DNA from: Pseudomonas rhizophila
GTDB lineage: Bacteria; Pseudomonadota; Gammaproteobacteria; Pseudomonadales; Pseudomonadaceae
Assembly (NCBI RefSeq): GCF_003033885.1
Contig: NZ_CP024081.1
Location: 5,577,178 to 5,641,177, forward strand
Direction of reading: 5' to 3'
DNA: 64,000 nucleotides
Shown: in pieces, positions 8,647-17,317 of the stretch
Layout of the letters: each line of letters begins with the position of its first letter
How positions within the stretch are numbered: the stretch's first letter is position 1
Translations under genes and position numbers: made by a program
The notes under the pieces: model-generated
The model's database searches: none
Told to the model about the DNA's origin: nothing
Seen by the model: the letters and a program-made list of their open reading frames with translations, nothing else

Positions 8647-8678
8647 GCGGGGTCGGTATGCTAGCATACGCACCCCGC
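8647..8678. promoter_or_regulatory. 32-base palindrome between serA and D-2-hydroxyglutarate dehydrogenase
   Basis: The centre is the exact palindrome GTATGCTAGCATAC (8656-8669). After two unpaired bases on each side it extends to GCGGGGT (8647-8653) and ACCCCGC (8672-8678), so 14 of 16 pairs match. It is centred in the divergent intergenic region, as expected of an operator controlling both genes. Confidence 0.55.
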
Positions 8679-8744
8679 TAAACACTCATTCCTGCGACGT
8701 GAAGCGTTCTCAGGATGACCATGAATTGTTCGAGAGTTCTGTCG

Positions 8745-10139
8745 ATGACCAATCCTGCCGTGATAGATGAGCTGAAGACCCTGGTTGAGCCTGGCAAAGT
8801 CTTGACCGATGCCGACTCCCTGAACGCTTATGGCAAGGATTGGACCAAGCACTTCGCCCCGGCGCCGAGCGCCATCGTCTTCCCCAAGACCACCGAACAG
8901 GTTCAGGCCATTGTGCGCTGGGCCAATGAGCACAAGGTCGCGCTGGTGCCATCGGGCGGGCGTACCGGGCTTTCCGCCGCGGCCGTGGCGGCCAACGGCG
9001 AAGTGGTCGTGTCATTCGACTACATGAACCAGATTCTCGACGTGAACCTCACCGATCGCACAGCCGTCTGCCAGCCAGGTGTGGTCACTGAACAACTGCA
9101 GAACAAGGCTGAAGAGCACGGTCTGTACTACCCGGTGGACTTCGCCTCCGCCGGTTCCAGTCAGATTGGCGGCAACATCGGCACCAATGCCGGCGGAATC
9201 AAGGTCATTCGTTACGGCATGACCCGCAACTGGGTAGCCGGCATGAAAGTCGTCACCGGTAAAGGTGACCTGCTGGAACTGAACAAGGACCTGATCAAGA
9301 ACGCCACTGGCTACGATCTGCGGCAGTTGTTCATCGGCGCCGAAGGCACCCTCGGGTTCGTGGTCGAAGCCACCATGCGCCTGGACCGGGCTCCGAAGAA
9401 CCTCACCGCCATGGTCCTGGGCACCGCCGATTTTGATTCGATCATGCCCGTACTGCATGCCTTCCAGGGCAAGCTGGACCTGACGGCGTTCGAATTCTTC
9501 TCCGACAAGGCCCTGGCCAAGGTCCTGGATCGGGGCGACGTACCGGCGCCATTCGAAACCGAGTGCCCCTTCTACGCCCTGCTGGAGTTCGAAGCCACCA
9601 CCGAAGAAGTCGCCAACCACGCCCTGGAAACGTTCGAACACTGTGTCGAACAGGGCTGGGTGCTCGATGGGGTGATGAGCCAAAGCGAAACCCAACTGCA
9701 AAACCTGTGGAAGTTGCGCGAGTACATCTCGGAAACCATCTCCCACTGGACACCGTACAAGAACGACATCTCGGTCACCGTTTCGAAAGTCCCGGGCTTC
9801 TTGCGCGACATCGACACTATCGTCGGCCAACATTACCCGGATTTCGAGATCGTCTGGTTTGGCCACATCGGCGACGGCAACTTGCACTTGAACATCCTCA
9901 AGCCAGAGAACCTGAGCAAAGACGAATTCTTCGCCAAGTGCGCGACCGTGAACAAATGGGTCTTTGAAACCGTCGAGAAATACAACGGCTCGATCTCCGC
10001 CGAACACGGCGTAGGCATGACCAAACGCGATTACCTGACCTACAGTCGCTCGCCGGTAGAAATTGAATACATGAAGGCCGTCAAGGCAGTGTTCGACCCG
10101 AACGGCATCATGAACCCGGGCAAGATTTTCGCGGTTTAA
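8745..10139 (+). CDS. D-2-hydroxyglutarate dehydrogenase (FAD-binding oxidoreductase)
   Basis: 464 residues from the ATG at 8745, giving MTNPAVIDELKTLVEPG as in relatives; ATGs at 8715 and 8721 are possible but add unrelated residues. It has a VAO/PCMH-type FAD domain (ALVPSGGRTGLS, GSSQIGGNIGTNAGGIKVIRYG within residues 75-165) and a C-terminal lactate/glycolate oxidase-like domain with the metal-site motifs HIGDGNLHLN and EHGVG. It oxidises D-2-hydroxyglutarate to 2-oxoglutarate, passing electrons to the respiratory chain through an electron-transfer flavoprotein. In Pseudomonas the enzyme is known to pull the SerA reaction by removing D-2-hydroxyglutarate formed as SerA recycles NADH. Its divergence from serA fits this. 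Alternative: another D-2-hydroxyacid dehydrogenase of the GlcD family. Confidence 0.88.
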   Translation: MTNPAVIDELKTLVEPGKVLTDADSLNAYGKDWTKHFAPAPSAIVFPKTTEQVQAIVRWANEHKVALVPSGGRTGLSAAAVAANGEVVVSFDYMNQILDVNLTDRTAVCQPGVVTEQLQNKAEEHGLYYPVDFASAGSSQIGGNIGTNAGGIKVIRYGMTRNWVAGMKVVTGKGDLLELNKDLIKNATGYDLRQLFIGAEGTLGFVVEATMRLDRAPKNLTAMVLGTADFDSIMPVLHAFQGKLDLTAFEFFSDKALAKVLDRGDVPAPFETECPFYALLEFEATTEEVANHALETFEHCVEQGWVLDGVMSQSETQLQNLWKLREYISETISHWTPYKNDISVTVSKVPGFLRDIDTIVGQHYPDFEIVWFGHIGDGNLHLNILKPENLSKDEFFAKCATVNKWVFETVEKYNGSISAEHGVGMTKRDYLTYSRSPVEIEYMKAVKAVFDPNGIMNPGKIFAV

Positions 10140-10180
10140 TGCAAAAAATACCTGATGAATCCCAGAAGCAGGAGTCGGTA

Positions 10181-10846
10181 ATGAGCTATCAGCACCAGTA
10201 TGTCGACGGTACCCGTATTCATTTCCCGGTGGGAAAAATCGTGTGCATTGGCCGCAACTACGCCGAACACGCCAAGGAACTGGATAACCCGGTACCTACC
10301 GAACCCCTGCTGTTCATCAAGCCCGGCAGCTGCGCGGTGCCGCTGGAAGGCGGTTTCAGCATCCCCGCTGACCGTGGTGCGGTGCACTACGAAGCTGAAA
10401 TTGCCGTGCTGATCGGCAAGCCACTGTCGACCCGGCCCAGTGCCGAGGAAGTGCTGGATGCCATCTCCGGCTTCGCCCCGGCCCTGGATCTGACCCTGCG
10501 GGACAAGCAAGCCGAGCTCAAGGCCAAGGGCTTGCCCTGGGAAGTCGCCAAATCCTTCGACGGTGCGGCGGTGCTGGCACCTTTCGTGTCCAGCGGCACC
10601 TTTGCCGACCTGACCGACATCCCGGTTCGCCTGACCATCAACGGTGAAGTGCGCCAGGACGGCAACAGCAGCCTGATGCTCAACCCCATCGTGCCGATGA
10701 TCCAATACATGGCTGGCTGCTTCTCATTGCAGGCCGGCGACGTAATCCTCACTGGCACTCCGGCGGGCGTAGGACCGTTGAACGTCGGGGATGAACTGGT
10801 ACTGGAATTGCCAGGCGCGAGCCGTTTCGAAAGCAGCGTTCGTTAA
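10181..10846 (+). CDS. Fumarylacetoacetate hydrolase family protein
   Basis: 221 residues from the ATG at 10181, preceded by AGGAG. It is a single-domain FAH-family protein: CIGRNYAEHAKELDNP, LLFIKPGSC, and the metal-binding acidic residues in HYEAEIAVLIG (near residue 70) and ALDLTLRD. GDVILTGTPAGVGPL closes the active site. Relatives (YcgM/FAHD1 type) are acylpyruvases or oxaloacetate decarboxylases. It starts about 40 bases after the dehydrogenase and is likely co-transcribed with it; the metabolic link is not defined by sequence. Confidence 0.9.
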   Translation: MSYQHQYVDGTRIHFPVGKIVCIGRNYAEHAKELDNPVPTEPLLFIKPGSCAVPLEGGFSIPADRGAVHYEAEIAVLIGKPLSTRPSAEEVLDAISGFAPALDLTLRDKQAELKAKGLPWEVAKSFDGAAVLAPFVSSGTFADLTDIPVRLTINGEVRQDGNSSLMLNPIVPMIQYMAGCFSLQAGDVILTGTPAGVGPLNVGDELVLELPGASRFESSVR

Positions 10847-10867
10847 CCGCAGGCGCTGTCCCGCGTG

Positions 10868-10927
10868 GGCGCGAGCCGGCTCGTGTCCACATGGATGGAC
10901 GGCTCTCGCCATTTACCATTTTTTTCA
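10868..10927 (+). terminator. Possible terminator after the FAH-family gene
   Basis: A REP-like GCGAGCCGGCTCG and a downstream GGCTCTCGC can pair over a loop, and the T-run of ACCATTTTTTTC follows. The stem is imperfect and the run is about ten bases from it. Confidence 0.35.
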
Positions 10928-11008
10928 CATGCCATCCGGATAATTCCAGGGAATACGGCGTCTGAGCCATTCATTTTCCTAACCCGAATACCTGGAACAC
11001 ATCCCCTG

Positions 11009-11941
11009 ATGGCCACTCCTCTAGCTCGGCCCTCCTCCAGCCCCGTCCGCCGCGCTCGCTTCTCGCTGCCCTGGTATGCCTGGTCGCTGTTAGCAGCCGG
11101 GGCCTTTTACTGGCTGGCGCATGCCATGCACTGGGATGACCGGGGCCTGCTGTGGGCATCGGAACGTCTCGAGAGCCCCGCCCAGCGCCAGGAAAGCATC
11201 TGGCTGCCGGACTACCACGCGGTGATTGATGCCAAGGTCCTGCCAGGAATGGAAGAGGATGAAGCGTCCGACCTGACCTATAACCCACAGACCAAAACCC
11301 TGTTCGCGATCATGGGTAAGCATCCGTTTCTGGTGGAACTCACCCTGCAGGGTGACGTGCTGCGCAAAATGCCGTTGGTGGGCTGGAGCAATCCTGAAGG
11401 CGTGGCCTACATGGAGAATGGCCTGATGGCTATTACCGATGAACGAAAACACACGCTGTCGATCATCCAGGTCGATGCCGATACTCGCGAACTGAACAGC
11501 ACGGATTTCCCCCACTACGATCTCGGCCCGTCCAAGAACCAGAACAAGGGCTTCGAAGGCGTCGCCTGGGATCCACGCAACCAGCAATTGGCCTTGGGTG
11601 AAGAGCGTCCGCCAGCGTTGTTCACCTGGAAAAGCGACGGCAGCCAACTGCTCAAGGGCGACAAACAGATCCATGCCAGCGACGAGCTGGACCTGCGCAA
11701 CCTGTCGGCGCTGGCGATCGATCCTCGCACGGGGCACTCGCTGCTGCTGTCGGCCGACTCCCATCTGTTGCTGGAGCTGGACGATGCAGGGGAACAGGTC
11801 AGCTTCATGACCTTGCTGGGCGGTTTCAACGGCATCAAAGATACGATCCCCCGCGCAGAAGGCGTAGCCCTCGATGAGTCCGGCAACCTGTACATGGTCA
11901 GCGAGCCGAACCTGTTCTATCGTTTCGAAAAACAACGCTGA
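11009..11941 (+). CDS. SdiA-regulated domain protein (paralogue 1)
   Basis: 310 residues from the ATG at 11009, the first to give a short basic N-terminus (MATPLARPSSSPVRRARF) followed by one membrane anchor (WYAWSLLAAGAFYWLAHAM). The rest is a beta-propeller-like SdiA-regulated (YjiK type) domain: DEASDLTYNPQTKTLFAIMG, NPEGVAYMENGLMAITDER, NKGFEGVAWDPRNQ, and AEGVALDESGNLYMVSEPNL at the end. It is probably held on the periplasmic face of the inner membrane. The biochemical role is unknown. The next gene is a paralogue in the same orientation. Confidence 0.85.
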   Translation: MATPLARPSSSPVRRARFSLPWYAWSLLAAGAFYWLAHAMHWDDRGLLWASERLESPAQRQESIWLPDYHAVIDAKVLPGMEEDEASDLTYNPQTKTLFAIMGKHPFLVELTLQGDVLRKMPLVGWSNPEGVAYMENGLMAITDERKHTLSIIQVDADTRELNSTDFPHYDLGPSKNQNKGFEGVAWDPRNQQLALGEERPPALFTWKSDGSQLLKGDKQIHASDELDLRNLSALAIDPRTGHSLLLSADSHLLLELDDAGEQVSFMTLLGGFNGIKDTIPRAEGVALDESGNLYMVSEPNLFYRFEKQR

Positions 11942-12059
11942 TAGCGCAACTCTGTAAGGTAATTCATCCTTCGCCGTAGGGTGTGGCATCCGGCCATTAA
12001 GCTTCAGTTCAGGCAGCCGTGGTATTTCCAACCACCTGTTCTCATCCGAGCCCACCCAC

Positions 12060-12974
12060 ATGCGTCGACTTGCCCGCCCGAAGCCCTTGATCCTGCTGCT
12101 GATCATGATCGTACTGATCGCTTTGATCGCAGCAGCTCAATACCTGCGCCTGTTCGAGCGCGCCTGGTTCAACTTCAACACTCTCTGGCAGCCCCCCAGC
12201 GAACAGGCCATTGCCCTGGACCACTATCGGGTGACGGTCGAGGCGCGGGTGATTGAAGGCCTGGACAATGACGTTTCGGCGCTGACGTACGATCCGATCC
12301 GCAAGAGCCTCTTTACCGTTACCAACAAGAATGCCGAACTGATCGAGCTGTCATTGGACGGCAAGATTCTTAGGCGCATCGCCCTGATTGGCTTCGGCGA
12401 CCCGGAGGCGGTGGAGTTCATCAGCGAGGACATTTACGTCATCACCGACGAGCGTCAGCAGCGGCTGATCAAGATTCACTTGGACGACGATACCCAATTC
12501 CTCGACGCCGCCGACGCAGAGCAAATGACGCTTGGCCTGCACCTGAACGGTAACAAAGGGTTTGAAGGGTTGGCCTACGACTCAGTGGGCAAACGGTTGT
12601 TCGTGGCCAAGGAGCGCGATCCGATGCTGATTTATGAAGTGCGGGGCTTTCCCCATCACAAACCGGACAAATCCTACGCTGTCCATGTAATCAACAACCC
12701 CAAGCGCGATGCCGGACTGTTCGTACGCGATCTTTCTAGCCTGCAATACGACGAGCGCAGCGGCCATTTACTGGCGCTGTCCGATGAGTCGCGATTGATT
12801 ATCGAGCTGGACATCGACGGCCGGCCGTTGAGCACGCTGTCGTTGAGCAAGGGCCGTCAAGGGCTGCAAAAAACCGTCCCTCAGGCCGAGGGCGTTGCCA
12901 TGGACGATGATGGCAACTTGTATGTGGTGAGCGAACCGAACCTGTTCTACGTCTTCAAGAAACCGCAGCCTTGA
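12060..12974 (+). CDS. SdiA-regulated domain protein (paralogue 2)
   Basis: 304 residues. It has an N-terminal membrane anchor (LILLLIMIVLIALIAAAQYL) and the same propeller pattern as the gene before it: NDVSALTYDPIRKSLFTVTN, DPEAVEFISEDIYVITDERQ, NKGFEGLAYDSVGK, and AEGVAMDDDGNLYVVSEPNL. The shared order of motifs and equal length show an old tandem duplication. It starts 118 bases after the first copy. The function is unknown, and no ribosome site is obvious at 12060. Confidence 0.85.
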   Translation: MRRLARPKPLILLLIMIVLIALIAAAQYLRLFERAWFNFNTLWQPPSEQAIALDHYRVTVEARVIEGLDNDVSALTYDPIRKSLFTVTNKNAELIELSLDGKILRRIALIGFGDPEAVEFISEDIYVITDERQQRLIKIHLDDDTQFLDAADAEQMTLGLHLNGNKGFEGLAYDSVGKRLFVAKERDPMLIYEVRGFPHHKPDKSYAVHVINNPKRDAGLFVRDLSSLQYDERSGHLLALSDESRLIIELDIDGRPLSTLSLSKGRQGLQKTVPQAEGVAMDDDGNLYVVSEPNLFYVFKKPQP

Positions 12975-12990
12975 TCCCCAAAAAACCTGA

Positions 12991-13081
12991 TGTGGGAGCG
13001 AGCCTGCTCGCGATGGCGGTGCGTCAGCCAACATGGATGTGTCGGGTAGACCGCTATCGCGAGCAGGCTCGCTCCCACAGG
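12991..13081. repeat. REP pair between convergent genes
   Basis: GTGGGAGCGAGCCTGCTCGC and TCGCGAGCAGGCTCGCTCCC face each other across about 45 bases, after the second SdiA-regulated paralogue and before rpiA. Confidence 0.85.
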
Positions 13082-13117
13082 GGCTGAATCACTGAAAGAG
13101 CAGATTATCTGGCCGGC

Positions 13118-13792
13118 TTACTCAGCCCGCAGGGTCTTCACCCCTTCAGGCGTCCCCAGCAACAACACATCCGCCGGGCGAGCCGCGAACAAGCCATTGG
13201 TGACCACACCGACGATGGCGTTGATCTGGCTTTCCAGTTCCACCGGGTTGGTGATCTGCAGGTTATGGACATCCAGGATGATGTTGTCGTTATCGGTCAG
13301 CACGCCTTCGCGGTACACCGGGTCACCGCCCAGTTTCACCAGTTGGCGGGCCACATGGCTGCGGGCCATCGGAATGACTTCCACCGGCAGCGGGAACGCG
13401 CCGAGGACTGGCACCAGTTTGCTGGCGTCGGCGATGCAGATGAAGGTCTTGGCCACGGCCGCGACAATCTTCTCGCGGGTCAGGGCTGCGCCGCCGCCCT
13501 TGATCAGGTTCAGGTGCGCGTCGCTTTCATCGGCGCCGTCGATATAGAACTCCAGGTCGCTCACGGTATTGAGCTCATAGACCGGAATCCCGTGGCCCTT
13601 CAAGCGCGCGGCGGTGGCTTCGGAGCTGGCGACCGCGCCGTCGAACGCACCTTTGTGCTGCGCCAGTGCGTCGATGAAGCAATTGGCCGTCGAGCCGGTG
13701 CCGACCCCAACGATGCTCTTGTCATCCAGTTTCGGGAGGATGAGGTCGACAGCGGCCTGGGCCACGGCCTGTTTGAGTTGATCCTGGGTCAT
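13118..13792 (-). CDS. rpiA: Ribose-5-phosphate isomerase A
   Basis: 224 residues from the ATG at 13792 ([16 protein letters not shown]), with GGAG seven bases upstream; the longer frame to 13846 runs into the promoter. It interconverts ribose-5-phosphate and ribulose-5-phosphate in the cytosol. Motifs: phosphate-binding [16 protein letters not shown] near residue 25, [16 protein letters not shown], the active-site acids in YIDGADESD (near 80), and [16 protein letters not shown] with the catalytic lysine. It diverges from ilvA. Confidence 0.97.
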   Translation of the reverse strand: MTQDQLKQAVAQAAVDLILPKLDDKSIVGVGTGSTANCFIDALAQHKGAFDGAVASSEATAARLKGHGIPVYELNTVSDLEFYIDGADESDAHLNLIKGGGAALTREKIVAAVAKTFICIADASKLVPVLGAFPLPVEVIPMARSHVARQLVKLGGDPVYREGVLTDNDNIILDVHNLQITNPVELESQINAIVGVVTNGLFAARPADVLLLGTPEGVKTLRAE

Positions 13793-13929
13793 GCGGGCTC
13801 CGAAAGCGGACGGGGAGTAAAGAGGGACGCGAGTATAACCCAACAAAACCTTGGGATTCGTGTGGTCGCCCAGCCAAAAGCCGGGTTAGACTCCTTGGCC
13901 CTGCCCAACCCGCTCAGTGATGCTTTCCG

Positions 13930-15444
13930 ATGCTTGAACAGTACGTCAAAAAGATCCTCACCTCGCGCGTTTACGACGTTGCCGTGGAAACCCCATTGCA
14001 GACTGCCCGCCAGCTCTCCGAGCGGCTGGGCAACAACATCTGGCTCAAGCGCGAAGACTTGCAGCCGGTGTTCTCGTTCAAGATTCGCGGCGCCTACAAC
14101 AAGCTGACCCAGCTCAGCGACGAAGAGCGCGCACGCGGCGTGGTCACGGCTTCGGCGGGCAACCACGCCCAGGGCCTGGCCCTGGCGGCCAAGGTGCTGG
14201 GCGTCAAAGCCACCATCGTGATGCCCAAGACCACTCCGGAAATCAAAGTCGAAGGCGTACGTTCCCGAGGCGGCAAAGTGGTGTTGCACGGCGATTCGTT
14301 CCCCGAAGCCTTGGCCTATTCGCTGAAACTGGTCGACGAAAAGGGCTACGTCTACATTCACCCCTATGACGATCCCCACACCATTGCCGGGCAGGGCACG
14401 GTGGCGATGGAGATCCTGCGCCAACATCCGGGGCGTCTGGATGCGATTTTCGTCCCGGTGGGCGGCGGCGGGCTGATTGCCGGGATCGCGGCCTATGTGA
14501 AATACCTGCGGCCTGACATCAAGGTGATCGGCGTCGAGCCGGACGATTCCAATTGCCTGCAAGCCGCCCTGGCCGCTGGCGAGCGAGTGGTGCTGCCGAC
14601 CGTGGGGCTCTTTGCCGACGGCGTTGCCGTGGCGCAGATCGGCCAGCACACGTTCGACATCTGCAAGCACTACGTGGATGAAGTCATCACCGTCAGTACC
14701 GACGAGATCTGTGCGGCCATCAAGGATATCTACGACGATACCCGCTCGATCACCGAACCTGCCGGCGCCTTGGGCGTGGCCGGGATCAAGAAGTATGTGG
14801 AATCGCGCGGCGTCAGCGGGCAGACCCTGGTGGCCATCGACTCCGGCGCCAACGTCAATTTCGACCGTCTGCGTCACGTGGCCGAGCGTGCCGAGCTGGG
14901 CGAAGGCCGCGAGGCGATCATCGCAGTGACCATTCCCGAGAAGCCTGGCAGCTTCAAGGCCTTCTGCGAAGCCGTCGGCAAGCGCCAGATCACCGAATTC
15001 AACTATCGCTACAACACGGGCAGCGAAGCGCACATCTTCGTGGGCGTGCAGACGCACCCGGAAAACGACCCGCGCAGCGCGCTGATCGCCAGCCTGACCG
15101 AGCAAGGCTTCCCGGTGGTGGACCTGACCGACAACGAACTGGCCAAACTGCACATTCGCCACATGGTGGGCGGGCATGCGGCCCACGTCATCGACGAGGT
15201 CGTGCTGCGCTTCGAATTCCCGGAACGTCCGGGGGCGCTGTTCAACTTCCTCAACAAGCTGGGCGGACGCTGGAATATCTCGATGTTCCACTACCGCAAC
15301 CATGGTGCGGCGGATGGTCGTGTGGTTGCGGGCCTGCAGGTACCGCACGATGAACGTCATCTGGTACCGGCAGCCCTGGAAGAAATCGGCTATCCGTACT
15401 GGGATGAAAGCGATAACCCGGCGTATCAGCTGTTCCTGGGCTAA
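13930..15444 (+). CDS. ilvA: Threonine ammonia-lyase, biosynthetic
   Basis: 504 residues, the full length of the feedback-regulated enzyme. It converts threonine to 2-oxobutanoate for isoleucine synthesis. The PLP lysine is in FSFKIRGAYNK (near residue 57), the phosphate-binding glycine loop is VGGGGLIAG, and substrate loops include ASAGNHAQG. Two C-terminal ACT-like domains (starting near AVTIPEKPGSFKAF and VLRFEFPERPGALF) carry allosteric isoleucine and valine control. It diverges from rpiA; a small membrane protein gene follows 42 bases later. Confidence 0.97.
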   Translation: MLEQYVKKILTSRVYDVAVETPLQTARQLSERLGNNIWLKREDLQPVFSFKIRGAYNKLTQLSDEERARGVVTASAGNHAQGLALAAKVLGVKATIVMPKTTPEIKVEGVRSRGGKVVLHGDSFPEALAYSLKLVDEKGYVYIHPYDDPHTIAGQGTVAMEILRQHPGRLDAIFVPVGGGGLIAGIAAYVKYLRPDIKVIGVEPDDSNCLQAALAAGERVVLPTVGLFADGVAVAQIGQHTFDICKHYVDEVITVSTDEICAAIKDIYDDTRSITEPAGALGVAGIKKYVESRGVSGQTLVAIDSGANVNFDRLRHVAERAELGEGREAIIAVTIPEKPGSFKAFCEAVGKRQITEFNYRYNTGSEAHIFVGVQTHPENDPRSALIASLTEQGFPVVDLTDNELAKLHIRHMVGGHAAHVIDEVVLRFEFPERPGALFNFLNKLGGRWNISMFHYRNHGAADGRVVAGLQVPHDERHLVPAALEEIGYPYWDESDNPAYQLFLG

Positions 15445-15486
15445 AGCAGAGCTAGACTGCCCGGCAAGACTCAAGGAAATCCAACG

Positions 15487-15912
15487 ATGGAAACGTTAAC
15501 CGCGCTGAAGATCGCCCATGTCGTCGCCACAGTATTGCTCTTGGCGGGCGCCTTGGGGCTGGCCATCTGGGTCTGGAGGACGCGCCGCAACGGCGATGCC
15601 ACGGCGGCCGCGCGCACATTGCAACGCCCGCGGGTGTTTGTCTGGCTGGTGATGGCCCTGGCGCTGGTGAGCTTGCCATTCACGGGGTGGTGGATGGTGC
15701 ATCAGATCGGCTGGCCACTGGGGCAGACCTGGTTGCTGGCTTCCAGTGTGCTCTACACCGTGGCGGCGCTGGCGGGGTTCTGGCTGTTGGTGCGGTTGAA
15801 CAAACTGCGCAAGGCGCCGGGAGGTAGTGGGAAATTCACCTTTGCCTTGGCGCTGTTCAGTTTTGTCTGCTTTATCGCCATTGCGGGGTTGATGGGGGCC
15901 AAGCCGGTTTAA
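15487..15912 (+). CDS. DUF2269-like integral membrane protein
   Basis: 141 residues with four predicted membrane helices: TALKIAHVVATVLLLAGALG, VFVWLVMALALVSLPFTGWW, LLASSVLYTVAALAGFWLLV and FALALFSFVCFIAIAGLMG. The N-terminal KxxHVVxxxLLLG pattern and the TGWWMVH segment fit the DUF2269 family. AAGGAAA precedes the ATG. The function is unknown. It may share the ilvA transcript. Confidence 0.75.
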   Translation: METLTALKIAHVVATVLLLAGALGLAIWVWRTRRNGDATAAARTLQRPRVFVWLVMALALVSLPFTGWWMVHQIGWPLGQTWLLASSVLYTVAALAGFWLLVRLNKLRKAPGGSGKFTFALALFSFVCFIAIAGLMGAKPV

Positions 15913-15932
15913 GGCGTTAGACCGCGTCGACC

Positions 15933-16010
15933 CTATCGCGAGCAGGCTCGCTCCCACAGGGGTTTGTGAACGATGCACATCCAGTGTGGGAGCGAGCCTG
16001 CTCGCGATGA
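15933..16010. repeat. REP pair
   Basis: TATCGCGAGCAGGCTCGCTC and GTGGGAGCGAGCCTGCTCGC in inverted orientation, between the convergent DUF2269 gene and HAD phosphatase gene. Confidence 0.85.
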
Positions 16011-16015
16011 AGATA

Positions 16016-16672
16016 TCAGCCGCGCAACGAAATCACCGGCCAACCCCGCCTCTGGGCTTCGGCCCTGAGGTTCGGGTCCGGATCCACGGCCACCGGATGG
16101 GTCACCACTTCCAGCAGCGACAGGTCATTCATCGAGTCGCTATAAAAGTAACTGCCGTCCAGCGAATACCCGGTCTCCTCCAGCCAACGATTGAGCCGCA
16201 CCACCTTGCCCTCACGAAAACACGGAATGTCGGTACTGCGCCCGCTGTAGCGCCCGTCGATCATTTCGCACTCGGTGGCGATCAGGGTCTCGACTCCCAA
16301 GCGCTCGGCGATCGGTGCGGTGACGAAGCGATTGGTAGCGGTGATGATCACCAGCTTGTCGCCGGCCTCACGGTGTTTACTCAACAGCTCGATCGCCTGG
16401 GGCAACACAATCGGTTCGATGCAGTCGCGCATGTAGTCCAGATGCCACTGTGCCAGCACCTCCATCTCCGTGCGGCCAAGGATTTCCAGGCAAAAATTCA
16501 GGTACTCGGCGTTGTCGAGCTTGCCGGCCAGGTAATCCTGATAGAACTCGTCATTGCGCGCCTTGTACGTAACGGCGTCGAGGAAACCGCGCTCACACAG
16601 GTAATCGCCCCAGGCGTGGTCACTGTCGCCGCCCAGCAAGGTGTTGTCCAAGTCGAATAAAGCCAGCCGCAT
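16016..16672 (-). CDS. HAD-IB family phosphatase
   Basis: 218 residues. HAD motif I is [14 protein letters not shown] at residues 4-17 with the nucleophile and acid aspartates; motif II threonine is in [10 protein letters not shown] (near 107); motif IV is [13 protein letters not shown] (near 180). A helical cap with a [16 protein letters not shown] region lies between. The subclass includes SerB-like and phosphatidylglycerophosphate-type phosphatases; the natural substrate here is unknown. It diverges from rppH over a 143-base gap. Confidence 0.88.
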   Translation of the reverse strand: MRLALFDLDNTLLGGDSDHAWGDYLCERGFLDAVTYKARNDEFYQDYLAGKLDNAEYLNFCLEILGRTEMEVLAQWHLDYMRDCIEPIVLPQAIELLSKHREAGDKLVIITATNRFVTAPIAERLGVETLIATECEMIDGRYSGRSTDIPCFREGKVVRLNRWLEETGYSLDGSYFYSDSMNDLSLLEVVTHPVAVDPDPNLRAEAQRRGWPVISLRG

Positions 16673-16815
16673 TGCAGTTACTCGCTGAAGAATCTGAAGA
16701 AAGGCGTCCAGAATACGGACTTTTCACAAGAGTGCACATAAGGTAGGAAGGCTCGTTGCTGCTTTCACAACCTTTGTGGAACAATGCGGCGACATGCGTT
16801 TGCGAGGTTGTTGCC

Positions 16816-17295
16816 GTGATCGATCCCGATGGTTTCCGACCCAATGTGGGGATCATTCTTACGAATGATGCAGGGCAGGTGCTATGGGCTCGCCGTATCA
16901 ATCAAGACGCCTGGCAGTTTCCCCAGGGTGGGATCAACCCTCAGGAGACGCCCGAAGAGGCCTTGTACCGCGAGTTGAACGAAGAAGTGGGGCTTGAGCG
17001 AGAAGATGTCGAAATACTCGCCTGCACCCGGGGCTGGTTGCGCTATCGTTTGCCGCAACGCCTGGTCAGAACGCATAGCCAACCGCTGTGCATCGGCCAG
17101 AAGCAGAAATGGTTTCTCCTGCGCCTGATCTCCAACGAGCAGCGGGTGCGGATGGATTTGACCGGTAAACCGGAGTTCGATGGCTGGCGCTGGGTCAGCT
17201 ATTGGTATCCGTTGGGCCAGGTGGTGACATTCAAGCGCGAGGTATACCGACGCGCCCTCAAAGAGCTTGCCCCGCGCCTGCTGACGCGCGACTGA
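16816..17295 (+). CDS. rppH: RNA pyrophosphohydrolase
   Basis: 159 residues using the GTG at 16816, which gives the standard start [14 protein letters not shown] and has GAGG eleven bases upstream. It removes pyrophosphate from 5'-triphosphate RNA ends to trigger RNase E decay. The Nudix box is complete ([20 protein letters not shown] followed by VGL, residues 36-58), and WQFPQGG and the [16 protein letters not shown] tail are RppH hallmarks. Twenty-two bases separate it from ptsP, the usual proteobacterial pairing. Confidence 0.96.
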   Translation: MIDPDGFRPNVGIILTNDAGQVLWARRINQDAWQFPQGGINPQETPEEALYRELNEEVGLEREDVEILACTRGWLRYRLPQRLVRTHSQPLCIGQKQKWFLLRLISNEQRVRMDLTGKPEFDGWRWVSYWYPLGQVVTFKREVYRRALKELAPRLLTRD

Positions 17296-17317
17296 CGACG
17301 GAGTTCGACCCCGAGCC

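Noticed and set aside
13789..15474. 561-codon open frame antisense to ilvA, and similar long antisense frames (994-2430, 55888-58398, 57867-60515)
   Set aside because: They lie wholly opposite strongly conserved genes, have no domains or ribosome sites, and have the composition expected of high-GC shadow frames.
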